The position numbers and the translations under genes are program-made. From contig JBCDCY010000006.1 in NCBI GenBank assembly GCA_039180875.1, positions 62,001-126,000 of the forward strand: 64,000 nucleotides of DNA, read 5' to 3'. Each line of letters starts with the position of its first letter. Within the stretch, counting starts at the first letter, position 1. The notes below the pieces were generated by a model. It saw only the letters and a program-made list of their open reading frames with translations, made no database searches and was not told the origin of the DNA. This document shows positions 25,093-33,698 of the stretch, piece after piece. The DNA is from JBCDCY01 sp039180875. Its GTDB lineage: Bacteria; Pseudomonadota; Alphaproteobacteria; Rhodobacterales; Rhodobacteraceae.

Positions 25093-25904
25093 TGGCTGCA
25101 GCCGGGCCGAAGGGGGCAGGGCGGTTCACCGATCTTTCCCGGCGGACCAGCACCGGGCTCACCCTCGGCGCCCTGGCGCTGGCGCTCTTCTGGCTAGGCG
25201 GCTGGTGGTCGGCCGCGTTGCTGGCGGTGGCGGCCGCTTGGATGGTGGTGGAGCTGCGCCAGATCACGGGGTCCGAGGATCGGCTGGGCTGGCTCGCCGT
25301 GCCCCTGGTCGCCTTGGCCGTGCTGGTGACGGAGGCGTCGTTGCTGCGCTACGGCCTGGTGACCGGCGGGCTCGCGGCGCTCTGGCTGATCTGGCGGGAC
25401 CGGCCGGGGCTCTGGACCGGGCTCGGCGCGCTCTACATCGTCGCCGCCATGGGCTCGCTCGACGGGCTGCGCACCGATCCGACCTACGGCTTTCTCGCGG
25501 TCCTCTGGCTGATCACGGTCGTCGTGGCCTCCGATGTCGGCGGCTATTTCGGCGGGCGCCTGATCGGCGGGCGCAAGCTCTGGCCCCGGGTAAGCCCAGG
25601 CAAGACCTGGTCCGGCCTACTCGCCGGCGTGATCCTGGCGGCGCTGATCGGCGCGGCTTTCTCCGCCGCGACTACGGGCACCTTCGTGCATGAGGTGGCG
25701 AGCGTCTCGGCCCTCACCGCCCTGGTGGCCCAGGCGGGCGATCTGTTGGAGAGCGGGGTGAAGCGCCGCTTCGGGGCGGACGATTCCGGGCGCCTGCTGC
25801 CCGGCCATGGCGGCCTGCTCGACCGGCTCGACGGCCTCTCCGCCGCCGCGATCGTGGTTGCCGCCCTGACATTTGCGCGCGGCCAGTCGGTCTTTATATG
25901 GTGA
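25089..25904 (+). CDS. cdsA: phosphatidate cytidylyltransferase CdsA
   Basis: Makes CDP-diacylglycerol from phosphatidic acid and CTP for phospholipid synthesis; inner membrane, about seven hydrophobic segments in 271 residues. SDVGGYFGGRLIGGRKL and SPGKTWSG are typical. The C-terminal family signature is present as ESGVKRRFGADDSGRL followed by LPGHGGLLDR, but the Lys of the usual K-D pair is replaced by Asp. The start ATG overlaps the uppS stop (ATGATG). Confidence 0.94.
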   Translation: MMAAAGPKGAGRFTDLSRRTSTGLTLGALALALFWLGGWWSAALLAVAAAWMVVELRQITGSEDRLGWLAVPLVALAVLVTEASLLRYGLVTGGLAALWLIWRDRPGLWTGLGALYIVAAMGSLDGLRTDPTYGFLAVLWLITVVVASDVGGYFGGRLIGGRKLWPRVSPGKTWSGLLAGVILAALIGAAFSAATTGTFVHEVASVSALTALVAQAGDLLESGVKRRFGADDSGRLLPGHGGLLDRLDGLSAAAIVVAALTFARGQSVFIW

Positions 25905-27091
25905 GGGCGATGGCACGGCGGATCAGCATTTTCGGCGCCACCGGCTCGGTCGGCCAGAACACGGTGGACCTGATCGACCGCCAGGGCGGGGCCGAGGCGT
26001 TCGACGTCGTGGTGCTGACCGGCGCGGGCAACGTGACCCTGCTGGCCGAGCAGGCGATCCGCCTGAAGGCCGATCTCGCCGTCACCGCCCGCCCGGACCG
26101 GCTGGAGGCGCTGAAGGCGGCGCTCGCCGGATCGGAGGTCGAGGCCGCCGCTGGGCCAGAGGCATTGGTCGAGGGGGCGGCGCGGCCGGCTGATTGGATT
26201 ATGTCGGCCATCGTCGGCGCGGCCGGCCTGGCACCGACGCTGCGCGCGGCGGAGCAGGGCACGACGCTGGCGCTCGCCAACAAGGAGTGCCTGGTCTGCG
26301 CCGGCGCGCTTCTCCAGGCGGTCTGCGCCCGCCACGGCACCCGATTGCTGCCGGTGGACAGCGAGCACTCCGCCCTTTTCCAGGCCATGCAGGGCGAGCG
26401 GCGCGACGAGGTGGACCGCGTCATCCTCACCGCCTCGGGCGGCCCGTTCCGCGATTGGCCGCTCGAGCGGATGGCGGCAGCTACGGTGGCGGAGGCGGTG
26501 GCCCATCCCAACTGGGACATGGGCCAGCGGATCTCGATCGACAGTGCCTCGATGTTCAACAAGTCGCTAGAAGTCATTGAGGCAAAGTGGCTTTTCGATC
26601 TCGAGCCGGATCAGGTGGAGGTTGTGGTGCATCCCCAGTCGATCATCCACTCCCTGGTCGGCTACCGCGACGGCTCCCTGATCGCCCAGCTCGGGCCGCC
26701 GGACATGCGGGGGGCTATCGGCTATGCGCTGAACTGGCCCGAGCGGCGGCCGTTGCCGGTGGAGCGGCTGGATCTGGCCAGCGTCGCCCGCCTCGACTTT
26801 CGGGCGCCGGTTCACGAGCGTTTCCCGGCGCTTGCCCTAGCGCAAAGGGTGCTGGCGACCGGGGGCCTTTCCGGCGCGGTGTTCAACGCCGCGAAAGAGG
26901 CGGCGATGGACGCCTTCATAGCCGGCCAGATCGGCTTCCTCGAAATGGCCACGCTTGTGGGCGAAGTGCTCGACGCGATGCCGGAGATCGGCCGCCACGA
27001 CCCGTTGACGGTCGGGCTGGAGGGCGTCCTGGCCGCCGACCGGGCGGCGCGCGACGCCGTCGATGCCCGGGTCGCGGCGGCGGTGGCCTAG
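25898..27091 (+). CDS. dxr: 1-deoxy-D-xylulose 5-phosphate reductoisomerase
   Basis: Converts DXP to MEP, the first committed step of the MEP isoprenoid pathway; ispDF later in this window carries out two further steps. The protein of up to 397 residues shows the NADPH site ISIFGATGSVGQNTVDL, LANKECLVCAG and the metal/substrate site VDSEHSALFQ. Three in-frame starts lie close together (ATG 25898, GTG 25901, ATG 25910); none has a clear ribosome site because the gene overlaps the cdsA end, which suggests coupled translation. Confidence 0.97.
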   Translation: MVRAMARRISIFGATGSVGQNTVDLIDRQGGAEAFDVVVLTGAGNVTLLAEQAIRLKADLAVTARPDRLEALKAALAGSEVEAAAGPEALVEGAARPADWIMSAIVGAAGLAPTLRAAEQGTTLALANKECLVCAGALLQAVCARHGTRLLPVDSEHSALFQAMQGERRDEVDRVILTASGGPFRDWPLERMAAATVAEAVAHPNWDMGQRISIDSASMFNKSLEVIEAKWLFDLEPDQVEVVVHPQSIIHSLVGYRDGSLIAQLGPPDMRGAIGYALNWPERRPLPVERLDLASVARLDFRAPVHERFPALALAQRVLATGGLSGAVFNAAKEAAMDAFIAGQIGFLEMATLVGEVLDAMPEIGRHDPLTVGLEGVLAADRAARDAVDARVAAAVA

Positions 27092-27149
27092 GCGCGCACG
27101 TTTGACACGGCCGGCCCGATGGCGGGTGCGGCCAATGTAGGGAACCGGA

Positions 27150-28481
27150 ATGGAGCTCATCACCAGTCTGCCGATTGTCGGCGGCTTCCTCGGGGCAGCG
27201 ATCCCCTTCATCATCGTGCTCGGCATCGTGGTCTTCGTGCATGAGTACGGCCATTACATCGTCGGACGCTGGTGCGGCATCGGGGCGGAGGTCTTCTCCA
27301 TCGGCTTCGGGCCGGAGCTCACCGGCTGGACCGACAAGCGCGGCACCCGCTGGCGCATCGCCGCCCTGCCGCTCGGCGGCTACGTGAAGTTCGTGGGCGA
27401 CGCAGACGGGGCGAGCCGGCCGGATAAGGCCGCAGTCGATCAGCTGTCGGCAGAGGATCGGGCCCGCAGCTTCTTCCAGGCCTCGCTGAGCCGCCGGGCC
27501 GCGACCGTCGCCGCCGGGCCCGTGGCCAACTTCCTGCTTTCGATCGTGGTCTTTGCAGGCCTCGCGATCTACGGCGGCATCGCCACGGACGAGCCTGTGG
27601 TGGGCGAGATGCCGGAGGGTCTGCAGTCCCTGCTGCCGGTGCGCGAGGGTGACCGGATTGAGCGCGTCAACGGGGTGGAGATCACGCGCTTCTCCGACGT
27701 CTACGACGCGCTCCGCGGAGCGGACGGCGAGGTCGCGCTCGACATTGTGCGGGACGAAGAGCGGCTGAGCCTCACTTCCACCGACCTCAATCGCCCGTTC
27801 ATCGGCGGCCTCCGCCCGCTCAGCCCGGCGAGCCAGGCGGGCATCCTGCCGGGCGACCTGATCCTGACGGTGGATGGCGCCTCCATCACTTCGCTGGAAG
27901 AGATGCAGACCCGCATCGGCGCCTCAGAAGGGGAGCCGGTGACCATCGAGGTCTACCGCGACGACCAGACCCTCAGCCTCACCATGACGCCGGAGCTTTC
28001 CGATGTGCAGGTGGAAGACGGTTTCGAGAAGCGGGTGATCATCGGTGTGACCATCGGCCCGGTCCTCACCCCGCTGGGCGAGACCCCCGATCCGTTCACG
28101 GCGCTCTGGTTCGGGGTGCAGCGCATGCTGCAGGTCATCACCGGCTCGATCAACGGCCTCTACCACATGATCGCGGGTGACGTGAGCGCCACCAACCTGC
28201 AGGGCCCGATCGGCATCGCCCAGGTCTCGGGCGAGTCGGCCAAGGTCGGGATCGCCAGCTTCATCGCCCTGGTGGCGACGATCTCCACCGCTATCGGACT
28301 TTTGAACCTCTTCCCGATTCCGGTGCTCGACGGGGGCCATCTGGTGTTCTACGCAATCGAAGGCGCGCTTGGCCGACAATTGGCGGAGCGTTGGGTGAGC
28401 CTTGCGATGTCGGTCGGCCTGGCCCTGGTCTTGTTGCTGATGGTATTCGCAACGTATAACGACCTGAGCAGGCTCTTCTGA
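27150..28481 (+). CDS. rseP: RIP metalloprotease RseP
   Basis: Site-2-type intramembrane zinc protease that cleaves membrane-anchored anti-sigma factors. The 443-residue protein has the zinc motif HEYGH at 31-35, two central PDZ-like regions (about 125-290) and the second zinc-ligand motif LDGGH at about 393 within a hydrophobic segment. Ends in a final helix. It lies 58 bp after dxr and upstream of bamA, the usual envelope gene order. Confidence 0.97.
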   Translation: MELITSLPIVGGFLGAAIPFIIVLGIVVFVHEYGHYIVGRWCGIGAEVFSIGFGPELTGWTDKRGTRWRIAALPLGGYVKFVGDADGASRPDKAAVDQLSAEDRARSFFQASLSRRAATVAAGPVANFLLSIVVFAGLAIYGGIATDEPVVGEMPEGLQSLLPVREGDRIERVNGVEITRFSDVYDALRGADGEVALDIVRDEERLSLTSTDLNRPFIGGLRPLSPASQAGILPGDLILTVDGASITSLEEMQTRIGASEGEPVTIEVYRDDQTLSLTMTPELSDVQVEDGFEKRVIIGVTIGPVLTPLGETPDPFTALWFGVQRMLQVITGSINGLYHMIAGDVSATNLQGPIGIAQVSGESAKVGIASFIALVATISTAIGLLNLFPIPVLDGGHLVFYAIEGALGRQLAERWVSLAMSVGLALVLLLMVFATYNDLSRLF

Positions 28482-28541
28482 CTCGAGCAGGCACGCAACT
28501 GAGATCGGTCAAACAGACCGGCGAGGGCGGAGAAGAGTGGT

Positions 28542-30887
28542 ATGGTGACGCTGACTGGGCGTAGCGCGGGCTTCAGGCGGTCCGCCGCGACGTTTTTCCT
28601 ATCCCTGCTGGTTCTGCTGACGATGCCGCTGGCATCGCCGCCAGCGCTCGCCCAGAGCGCGGTGTCGATCCAGGGCATCGAGGTTTCCGGCAACCGGCGG
28701 ATCGAGGCGGAGACCATCCGCATCTACTCCGGCCTCTCGGCGGGGGAGCGCGCCACGCCCTCCGACCTCAACCGCGCGGTGCGGCGGATCTTCGCGACGG
28801 GCCTTTTCTCCTCGGTCAACATCGTGCCAGAAGGCGGCGTGGTGCAGATCCAGGTGGTCGAGAACCCGACGATCAACCGCATCAGCTTCGAGGGCAACGA
28901 CGTCGTCGATGACGACATCCTGCTTTCGTCGATCCGACTTCGCCCGCGCCGCGCCTACACCCGCTCCGCGGCGGAGGCCGACGCCCAGGTCATCATCGAC
29001 AGCTACCGCGCCACCGGACGCTACGCGGCCGAGGTCGAGCCGGTGATCATCCGCCAGCCCGACAACCGGGTCGATCTGATCTTCGAGATCTTCGAGGGCG
29101 ACGTGACCGAAGTGTCCTCGATCAGCTTCGTCGGCAACGAGGCGTATTCCGACCGGCGCCTGCGGGGTGCGATCGAGACGTCGGAGGCCAACCTCCTCAG
29201 CTTCTTCTTCACTGATGACACCTACGATCCCGACCGGATCGAGCTCGACAAGCAGCTGTTGCGCCAGTTTTACCTGGAGCGGGGCTATGCCGACATCTCC
29301 GTCGGTGAGGCGGTGGCCGAGCTCTCCCGCGACCGCGACAGCTTTTTCCTGACCTTCCAGGTGGACGAGGGCGAGATCTATACCTTCGGTGAGGTCGAGG
29401 TGATCTCCGACACGCCGGGCCTCGACCCGGAGACCTTCTTCCCCGTCGTCGCCCACGAGGCCGGCGACATCTACAACGTCAACCGGGTTGAGACGACCAT
29501 CGACCGCATGGTCTTCCAGGCTGGCGTCGAGGGCTTCGCCTTTATCGAGGTCGTGCCCCGGGTCAACCGCAATGCCGAAGAGCGCACGATCTCCATCACC
29601 TACGAGTTGCAGGAAGGACCGCGGGTCTTCGTCGAGCGCATCGACATCGTCGGCAACACCGCGACGCTCGACCGGGTCATCCGGCGGGAGTTCGAGTTCG
29701 TCGAGGGCGATGCCTTCAACCGCCGCGCGATCCAGCGCGCCACCGACAACGTGCGCGGTCTCGGCTACTTCTCCACCGTCGAGGTCGACGTCGCCCAAGG
29801 TTCGGCCGACGACCGGGCGGTGATTACCGTCGAGGTGGAGGAGGAGCTGACCGGCTCGCTCGCCTTCGGTGTCGGCTTCTCGTCGGCCGACGGTCCGATC
29901 GGCTCGCTCGAGTTGACGGAGCGCAACTTCCTCGGCCGCGGGCAGACGGTGAACCTCGCCTTCTCGATCTCCGGCGATGACCGGCTCTTCCGCTTCGGCT
30001 TCACCGAGCCGCGTTTGCTGGACCGGGATCTGGCGGCCGGCATCGACCTGTTCTTCGAGGACGCGGACCGGGACGAGTCATCCTTCGACCTGAACTCCAT
30101 CGGCTTCGAGCCGCGAGTGTCCTTCCCGTTGAGCGACAACTCGCGCCTCTCGTTGCGATACCGGTTCTCGAGCGATGAGATCTCCGACGTGCCCGACGAC
30201 GCCTCCGCCGTCGTCATCGGCGACGAGGGGACGGAGATCACCTCGCTTCTCGGCTACACCTACACCCTCGATCTGCGAAACAGCCCGATCGAGCCGACCA
30301 GCGGTTACATCGTCCGCCTCAGCCAGGACTTCGCCGGCATCGGCGGCGACCAGACCTTCGTGCGGACGGTGGCCCGGGCCCGGGCCTTCCGCAGCTTCTT
30401 CGGCGAGGACGTGATCATCAGCGGTGAGGTCGAGGGCGGCGCGTTGTTCTCGCTCGGCAGCGACTCGCGGATCACCGACCGCTTCTTCCTTGGCGGCGCG
30501 TCGTTTCGCGGTTTCGAGTTCGGTGAGATCGGGCCCCGCGACTTCTTCCAGACGAGTGCCACGACAAACGACTCCGTCGGCGGCAACTTCTTCGCCGTCG
30601 GCCGCTTCCAGGCGAGCTTCCCCATCGGCCTGCCCGAGGAGTACGGCATCTTCGGCGGCGTGTTCAGCGATGTCGGTACGATCTTCGGCTTGGACGAGAC
30701 GACGTTCGTCGGCGACTCCGGTGCCTTCACCATCGACGACTCGGCCAAGCTTCGCGCCTCGATCGGTATCTCTCTGTTCTGGGATTCGCCCTTTGCCCCC
30801 CTGCGCTTCGATCTGGCCCTGCCGGTGGTGCAGCAAGACGGAGACTCCGACGAGATCTTCCGCTTCTCTGCCGGCACCCGCTTCTGA
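28542..30887 (+). CDS. bamA: outer membrane protein assembly factor BamA
   Basis: Core of the BAM complex that inserts beta-barrel proteins in the outer membrane. The 781-residue protein has a signal peptide (about residues 1-34, ending ALAQS), a series of POTRA domains (about 38-375, for example ISFEGNDVVDDD and RIDIVGNTATLDRVIR) and a C-terminal 16-strand-type barrel ending in FSAGTRF with a terminal Phe, as needed for its own insertion. The ATG at 28542 has GGCGGAG upstream. Confidence 0.98.
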   Translation: MVTLTGRSAGFRRSAATFFLSLLVLLTMPLASPPALAQSAVSIQGIEVSGNRRIEAETIRIYSGLSAGERATPSDLNRAVRRIFATGLFSSVNIVPEGGVVQIQVVENPTINRISFEGNDVVDDDILLSSIRLRPRRAYTRSAAEADAQVIIDSYRATGRYAAEVEPVIIRQPDNRVDLIFEIFEGDVTEVSSISFVGNEAYSDRRLRGAIETSEANLLSFFFTDDTYDPDRIELDKQLLRQFYLERGYADISVGEAVAELSRDRDSFFLTFQVDEGEIYTFGEVEVISDTPGLDPETFFPVVAHEAGDIYNVNRVETTIDRMVFQAGVEGFAFIEVVPRVNRNAEERTISITYELQEGPRVFVERIDIVGNTATLDRVIRREFEFVEGDAFNRRAIQRATDNVRGLGYFSTVEVDVAQGSADDRAVITVEVEEELTGSLAFGVGFSSADGPIGSLELTERNFLGRGQTVNLAFSISGDDRLFRFGFTEPRLLDRDLAAGIDLFFEDADRDESSFDLNSIGFEPRVSFPLSDNSRLSLRYRFSSDEISDVPDDASAVVIGDEGTEITSLLGYTYTLDLRNSPIEPTSGYIVRLSQDFAGIGGDQTFVRTVARARAFRSFFGEDVIISGEVEGGALFSLGSDSRITDRFFLGGASFRGFEFGEIGPRDFFQTSATTNDSVGGNFFAVGRFQASFPIGLPEEYGIFGGVFSDVGTIFGLDETTFVGDSGAFTIDDSAKLRASIGISLFWDSPFAPLRFDLALPVVQQDGDSDEIFRFSAGTRF

Positions 30888-30908
30888 GGTCGGGCCGGCC
30901 GGGCCGCC

Positions 30909-31475
30909 GTGACCGCCCGCTGGCTCGCCACGGCGCTTGTCGCCGCCCTGATGCTGGCCGCGCCGGCGGTGGAGGCGCAGCCGCGCTTGGGTGATCGCCC
31001 GGTGCTGGTGGTCGACCAGGATGCCGTCCTCAACAACTCCGCCCCGGGGCGCTCCCTCCTTGATCGCGAGGAGCGGGAGAAGGCCGAGCTGCTCGAGGAA
31101 AGCCAAGCCCTTGCCCGCACGCTGGAGGCGGAGGAGCGGGCGCTCAGCGAACAGCGCCAAACCATGTCGCCGGAGGACTTCGCGCCGCTCGCCGCCGCCT
31201 TCGATGAGCGCGTGGTCCGGGCCCGCCGCACCCAGGACGAAAAGGCCGCCGCGCTCGCCCGGCGGATCGAGGCACAGCGCCGCGCCTTCTTCGACAGCCT
31301 GCGCGCGGTCATGGCCGACATCATGCAGGATTACGGCGCTTCCCTCGTCCTGGAACGGCGCATGGTGGTGATCACCGACCAGGCGCTCGACATCACCGAC
31401 GACGTCATCGCCCGGCTGGGAGAGACGCCGGCCGAGCCGACCGAAGAGCCCCCAGAGACGCCGAGCGAGCCCTGA
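30909..31475 (+). CDS. skp: OmpH/Skp-family periplasmic chaperone
   Basis: 188-residue secreted protein; signal peptide of about 23 residues ending VEA, then VLVVDQDAVLNNSAPGRSLL typical of OmpH, followed by a long charged helical region (about 50-140) that would form the tentacle coiled coil, and a Pro/Glu-rich tail. Holds unfolded outer-membrane proteins on the way to BamA. The GTG start lies 21 bp after bamA, so it is almost certainly co-transcribed with it. Confidence 0.9.
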   Translation: MTARWLATALVAALMLAAPAVEAQPRLGDRPVLVVDQDAVLNNSAPGRSLLDREEREKAELLEESQALARTLEAEERALSEQRQTMSPEDFAPLAAAFDERVVRARRTQDEKAAALARRIEAQRRAFFDSLRAVMADIMQDYGASLVLERRMVVITDQALDITDDVIARLGETPAEPTEEPPETPSEP

Positions 31476-31557
31476 TCCGCCCATCGCTTGACGGACTTTC
31501 AGCGCAACTTTACCCAGGCGCGACGCCCCGGACCGACGACGAAGGACAGAGAGCAGA

Positions 31558-32046
31558 ATGCCCGAGCAAAGCGCCGCAGAAACGCTGCCCAGTGTCGACA
31601 TCCTTGGCATCAAGGCGATGATCCCGCATCGCTTTCCCTTCCTGATGATCGACGCGGTGGAGGCCTTGGACTCCGGCAAATCCGCCGTCGGCATCAAGAA
31701 CGTGAGCGTGAACGAACCCCACTTCGAGGGGCATTTCCCGGACCGTCCGGTGATGCCCGGCGTGCTGATCGTCGAGGCGATGGCCCAGACTGCCGCCGTC
31801 TTGGTGATCCACACCCTGGATGTCGGCGAAAACAACCTCCTCGTCTACTTCATGACGCTCGACAAGACCCGCTTCCGGCGGCCGGTCATGCCGGGCGACC
31901 GCCTGGAGCTGCACCTGAAGGTGCTGCGCGGGCGCGGCAAGATCTGGAAGTTCTGGGGCGAGGGCAAGGTGGCGGACGAGATCGTGGCAGAGGCCGAGTT
32001 TTCCGCCATGATCATCACCCCCGAAGAAGCGGCAGCGAAAGGCTGA
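31558..32046 (+). CDS. fabZ: 3-hydroxyacyl-ACP dehydratase FabZ
   Basis: Hot-dog-fold dehydratase of fatty acid elongation. The 162-residue protein has PHRFPFLMIDAVE, the catalytic His 59 in HFEGHFPDRPVMPGVL and catalytic Glu 73 in VEAMAQ. Length normal, with a slightly extended C-terminus. It is followed at 5 bp by lpxA, linking fatty acid and lipid A synthesis as in most proteobacteria; lpxD, often between skp and fabZ, is not here. Confidence 0.97.
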   Translation: MPEQSAAETLPSVDILGIKAMIPHRFPFLMIDAVEALDSGKSAVGIKNVSVNEPHFEGHFPDRPVMPGVLIVEAMAQTAAVLVIHTLDVGENNLLVYFMTLDKTRFRRPVMPGDRLELHLKVLRGRGKIWKFWGEGKVADEIVAEAEFSAMIITPEEAAAKG

Positions 32047-32051
32047 CGTCC

Positions 32052-32855
32052 ATGGCCGATCCGGCCCCCGCCAGCATTCATCCAAGCGCGGTGATCGAGC
32101 CGGGGGCCCAGCTTGGCCCCGGTGTGCGGATCGGCCCGTTCTGCGTGGTGGGGGCTGACGTGAGCCTCGACGCCGGGGTGGAGTTGATCTCCCACGTCGC
32201 GGTGGCGGGATGGACGACGATCGGCGCGGAGACCCGGATCTGGCCCTTCGCCTCCATCGGCCATGCGCCCCAGGATCTGAAATACGGCGGCGAGCGGACC
32301 GAGCTTCGTATCGGGGCGCGCAACATGATCCGGGAGCATGTGACGATGAACCCCGGCACCTCCGGCGGCGGCGGGGCGACGATGATCGGCGACGATGGCC
32401 TCTTCATGATGGGGGCCCATGTCGCCCACGATTGCCGGGTAGGCGACGGGGTCATCCTGGCCAACAACGCGACGCTGGCCGGCCATGTCGGCATCGGCGA
32501 TCAGGCGGTGCTCGGCGGTCTCTCCGCCGTGCATCAGTATTGCCGCATCGGGCGCGGCGCCATGGTGGGCGGCATGACGGGGGTGGAGCGCGACGTCATC
32601 CCCTTCGGTACGGTGACCGGGGACAGGGCGCGGCTGAGCGGTCTCAATCTCGTCGGTCTGAAGCGTCGCGGCGCCGACCGGCAGCAGATCGCGGCCCTCC
32701 GCACCGCCTACGACACGATCTTTCACGGTGAGGACGGCACCCTGGCGGATCGTGCGGCCGAGGTTGCGGCGCACCCGGACGCTCCGCCGCTGGTGCAGGA
32801 GCTGACGGCGTTTCTGTTGAGCGACAGCCAACGCAGCTTCTGCGTTCCGGGCTGA
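32052..32855 (+). CDS. lpxA: UDP-N-acetylglucosamine acyltransferase LpxA
   Basis: First enzyme of lipid A synthesis: 3-O-acylation of UDP-GlcNAc. The 267-residue protein shows the hexapeptide repeat pattern of a left-handed beta-helix through about residue 180, with GAHVAHDCRVGD carrying the likely catalytic His, then a helical C-terminal part. The ATG at 32052 is chosen for close spacing to fabZ (5 bp) and match to family length. Confidence 0.96.
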   Translation: MADPAPASIHPSAVIEPGAQLGPGVRIGPFCVVGADVSLDAGVELISHVAVAGWTTIGAETRIWPFASIGHAPQDLKYGGERTELRIGARNMIREHVTMNPGTSGGGGATMIGDDGLFMMGAHVAHDCRVGDGVILANNATLAGHVGIGDQAVLGGLSAVHQYCRIGRGAMVGGMTGVERDVIPFGTVTGDRARLSGLNLVGLKRRGADRQQIAALRTAYDTIFHGEDGTLADRAAEVAAHPDAPPLVQELTAFLLSDSQRSFCVPG

Positions 32856-32858
32856 GGC

Positions 32859-33698
32859 ATGGCGGGCACCGGCGGCCTTGGCCTGATCGCCGGCTCCGGG
32901 GCGCTGCCGCGGTTGATCGCCGAGGCGGAGCGGGCTGCCGGGCGGCCCTACCGCGTGGTGCGCTTCGCCGGTGTCTCGCTCGACTGGGTCGAGGACCATC
33001 CAGTGATCGAGGTGCCATTCGAGAAGCCGGGCCGCCTGTTCGAGGCGCTGCGCGCCGCCGGCTGCGACCGGGTGAGCTTTGCCGGCGGCATGACGCGGCC
33101 GCATCTCGATCCAAGGCGCTTCGACCTCACGGCGCTCCGCCTGGCGCCGAAGGTGCTGCCCGCCATCGGCGGCGGCGACGACGCGCTGCTCCGCACCCTG
33201 GCGGCCGTGTTCGAGGATGCGGGCTTTCGCGTCGTGCCCCCCGATGGCTTGCTCGGCGATCTGGCGGTCCGGGCGGGCGTTCTGTCAGAGAAGCAGCCGA
33301 GCGACGCCGATCGGGACGATGCGGCCCGTGGATTCGAGATCGTAGCCGCGCTCGGCCGGGTCGACGTGGGGCAAGGGGCGGTGGTGGCCGGCGGGCTCTG
33401 CCTCGGGCTCGAGACGCTCCAGGGCACCGACGCGCTCCTGGTCTTCGTGGCCGAGACCCGGCCGGAGGGGATTGCGGGCGGTGTCCTCGCCAAGGCGCCG
33501 AAGCCCGGCCAGGACCGGCGGCTGGATATGCCGACCATCGGGCCGGCGACGGTGGAGGCGGCCGCGACGGCCGGCCTTTCCGGCATCGCCGTGGCCGCGG
33601 AGGATATCCTGTTGCTCGACCGGGCAGAGACGGTGGCGCGGGCCAATGCCCATGGCCTTGCCCTCTGGGCTGTCGAGCTCAGCCCCAGCATGCGATGA
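32859..33698 (+). CDS. lpxI: UDP-2,3-diacylglucosamine pyrophosphatase LpxI
   Basis: Hydrolyses UDP-2,3-diacylglucosamine to lipid X. This is the LpxI (DUF1009) type used by alphaproteobacteria in place of LpxH. The 279-residue protein begins with GLIAGSGALPRLIAEAE and includes IGGGDDALLRTLAAVFE and the C-terminal DMPTIGPATVEAAATAGLSG, typical of the family. It sits between lpxA (3 bp gap) and lpxB (4 bp overlap), which is the characteristic alphaproteobacterial order. Confidence 0.94.
   Translation: MAGTGGLGLIAGSGALPRLIAEAERAAGRPYRVVRFAGVSLDWVEDHPVIEVPFEKPGRLFEALRAAGCDRVSFAGGMTRPHLDPRRFDLTALRLAPKVLPAIGGGDDALLRTLAAVFEDAGFRVVPPDGLLGDLAVRAGVLSEKQPSDADRDDAARGFEIVAALGRVDVGQGAVVAGGLCLGLETLQGTDALLVFVAETRPEGIAGGVLAKAPKPGQDRRLDMPTIGPATVEAAATAGLSGIAVAAEDILLLDRAETVARANAHGLALWAVELSPSMR

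Noticed and set aside
31490..31518. Promoter for fabZ (TTGACG, 17 bp, TACCCA)
   Set aside because: The -35 and spacing look good but the -10 matches the consensus poorly, and the gene is likely read through from bamA-skp.
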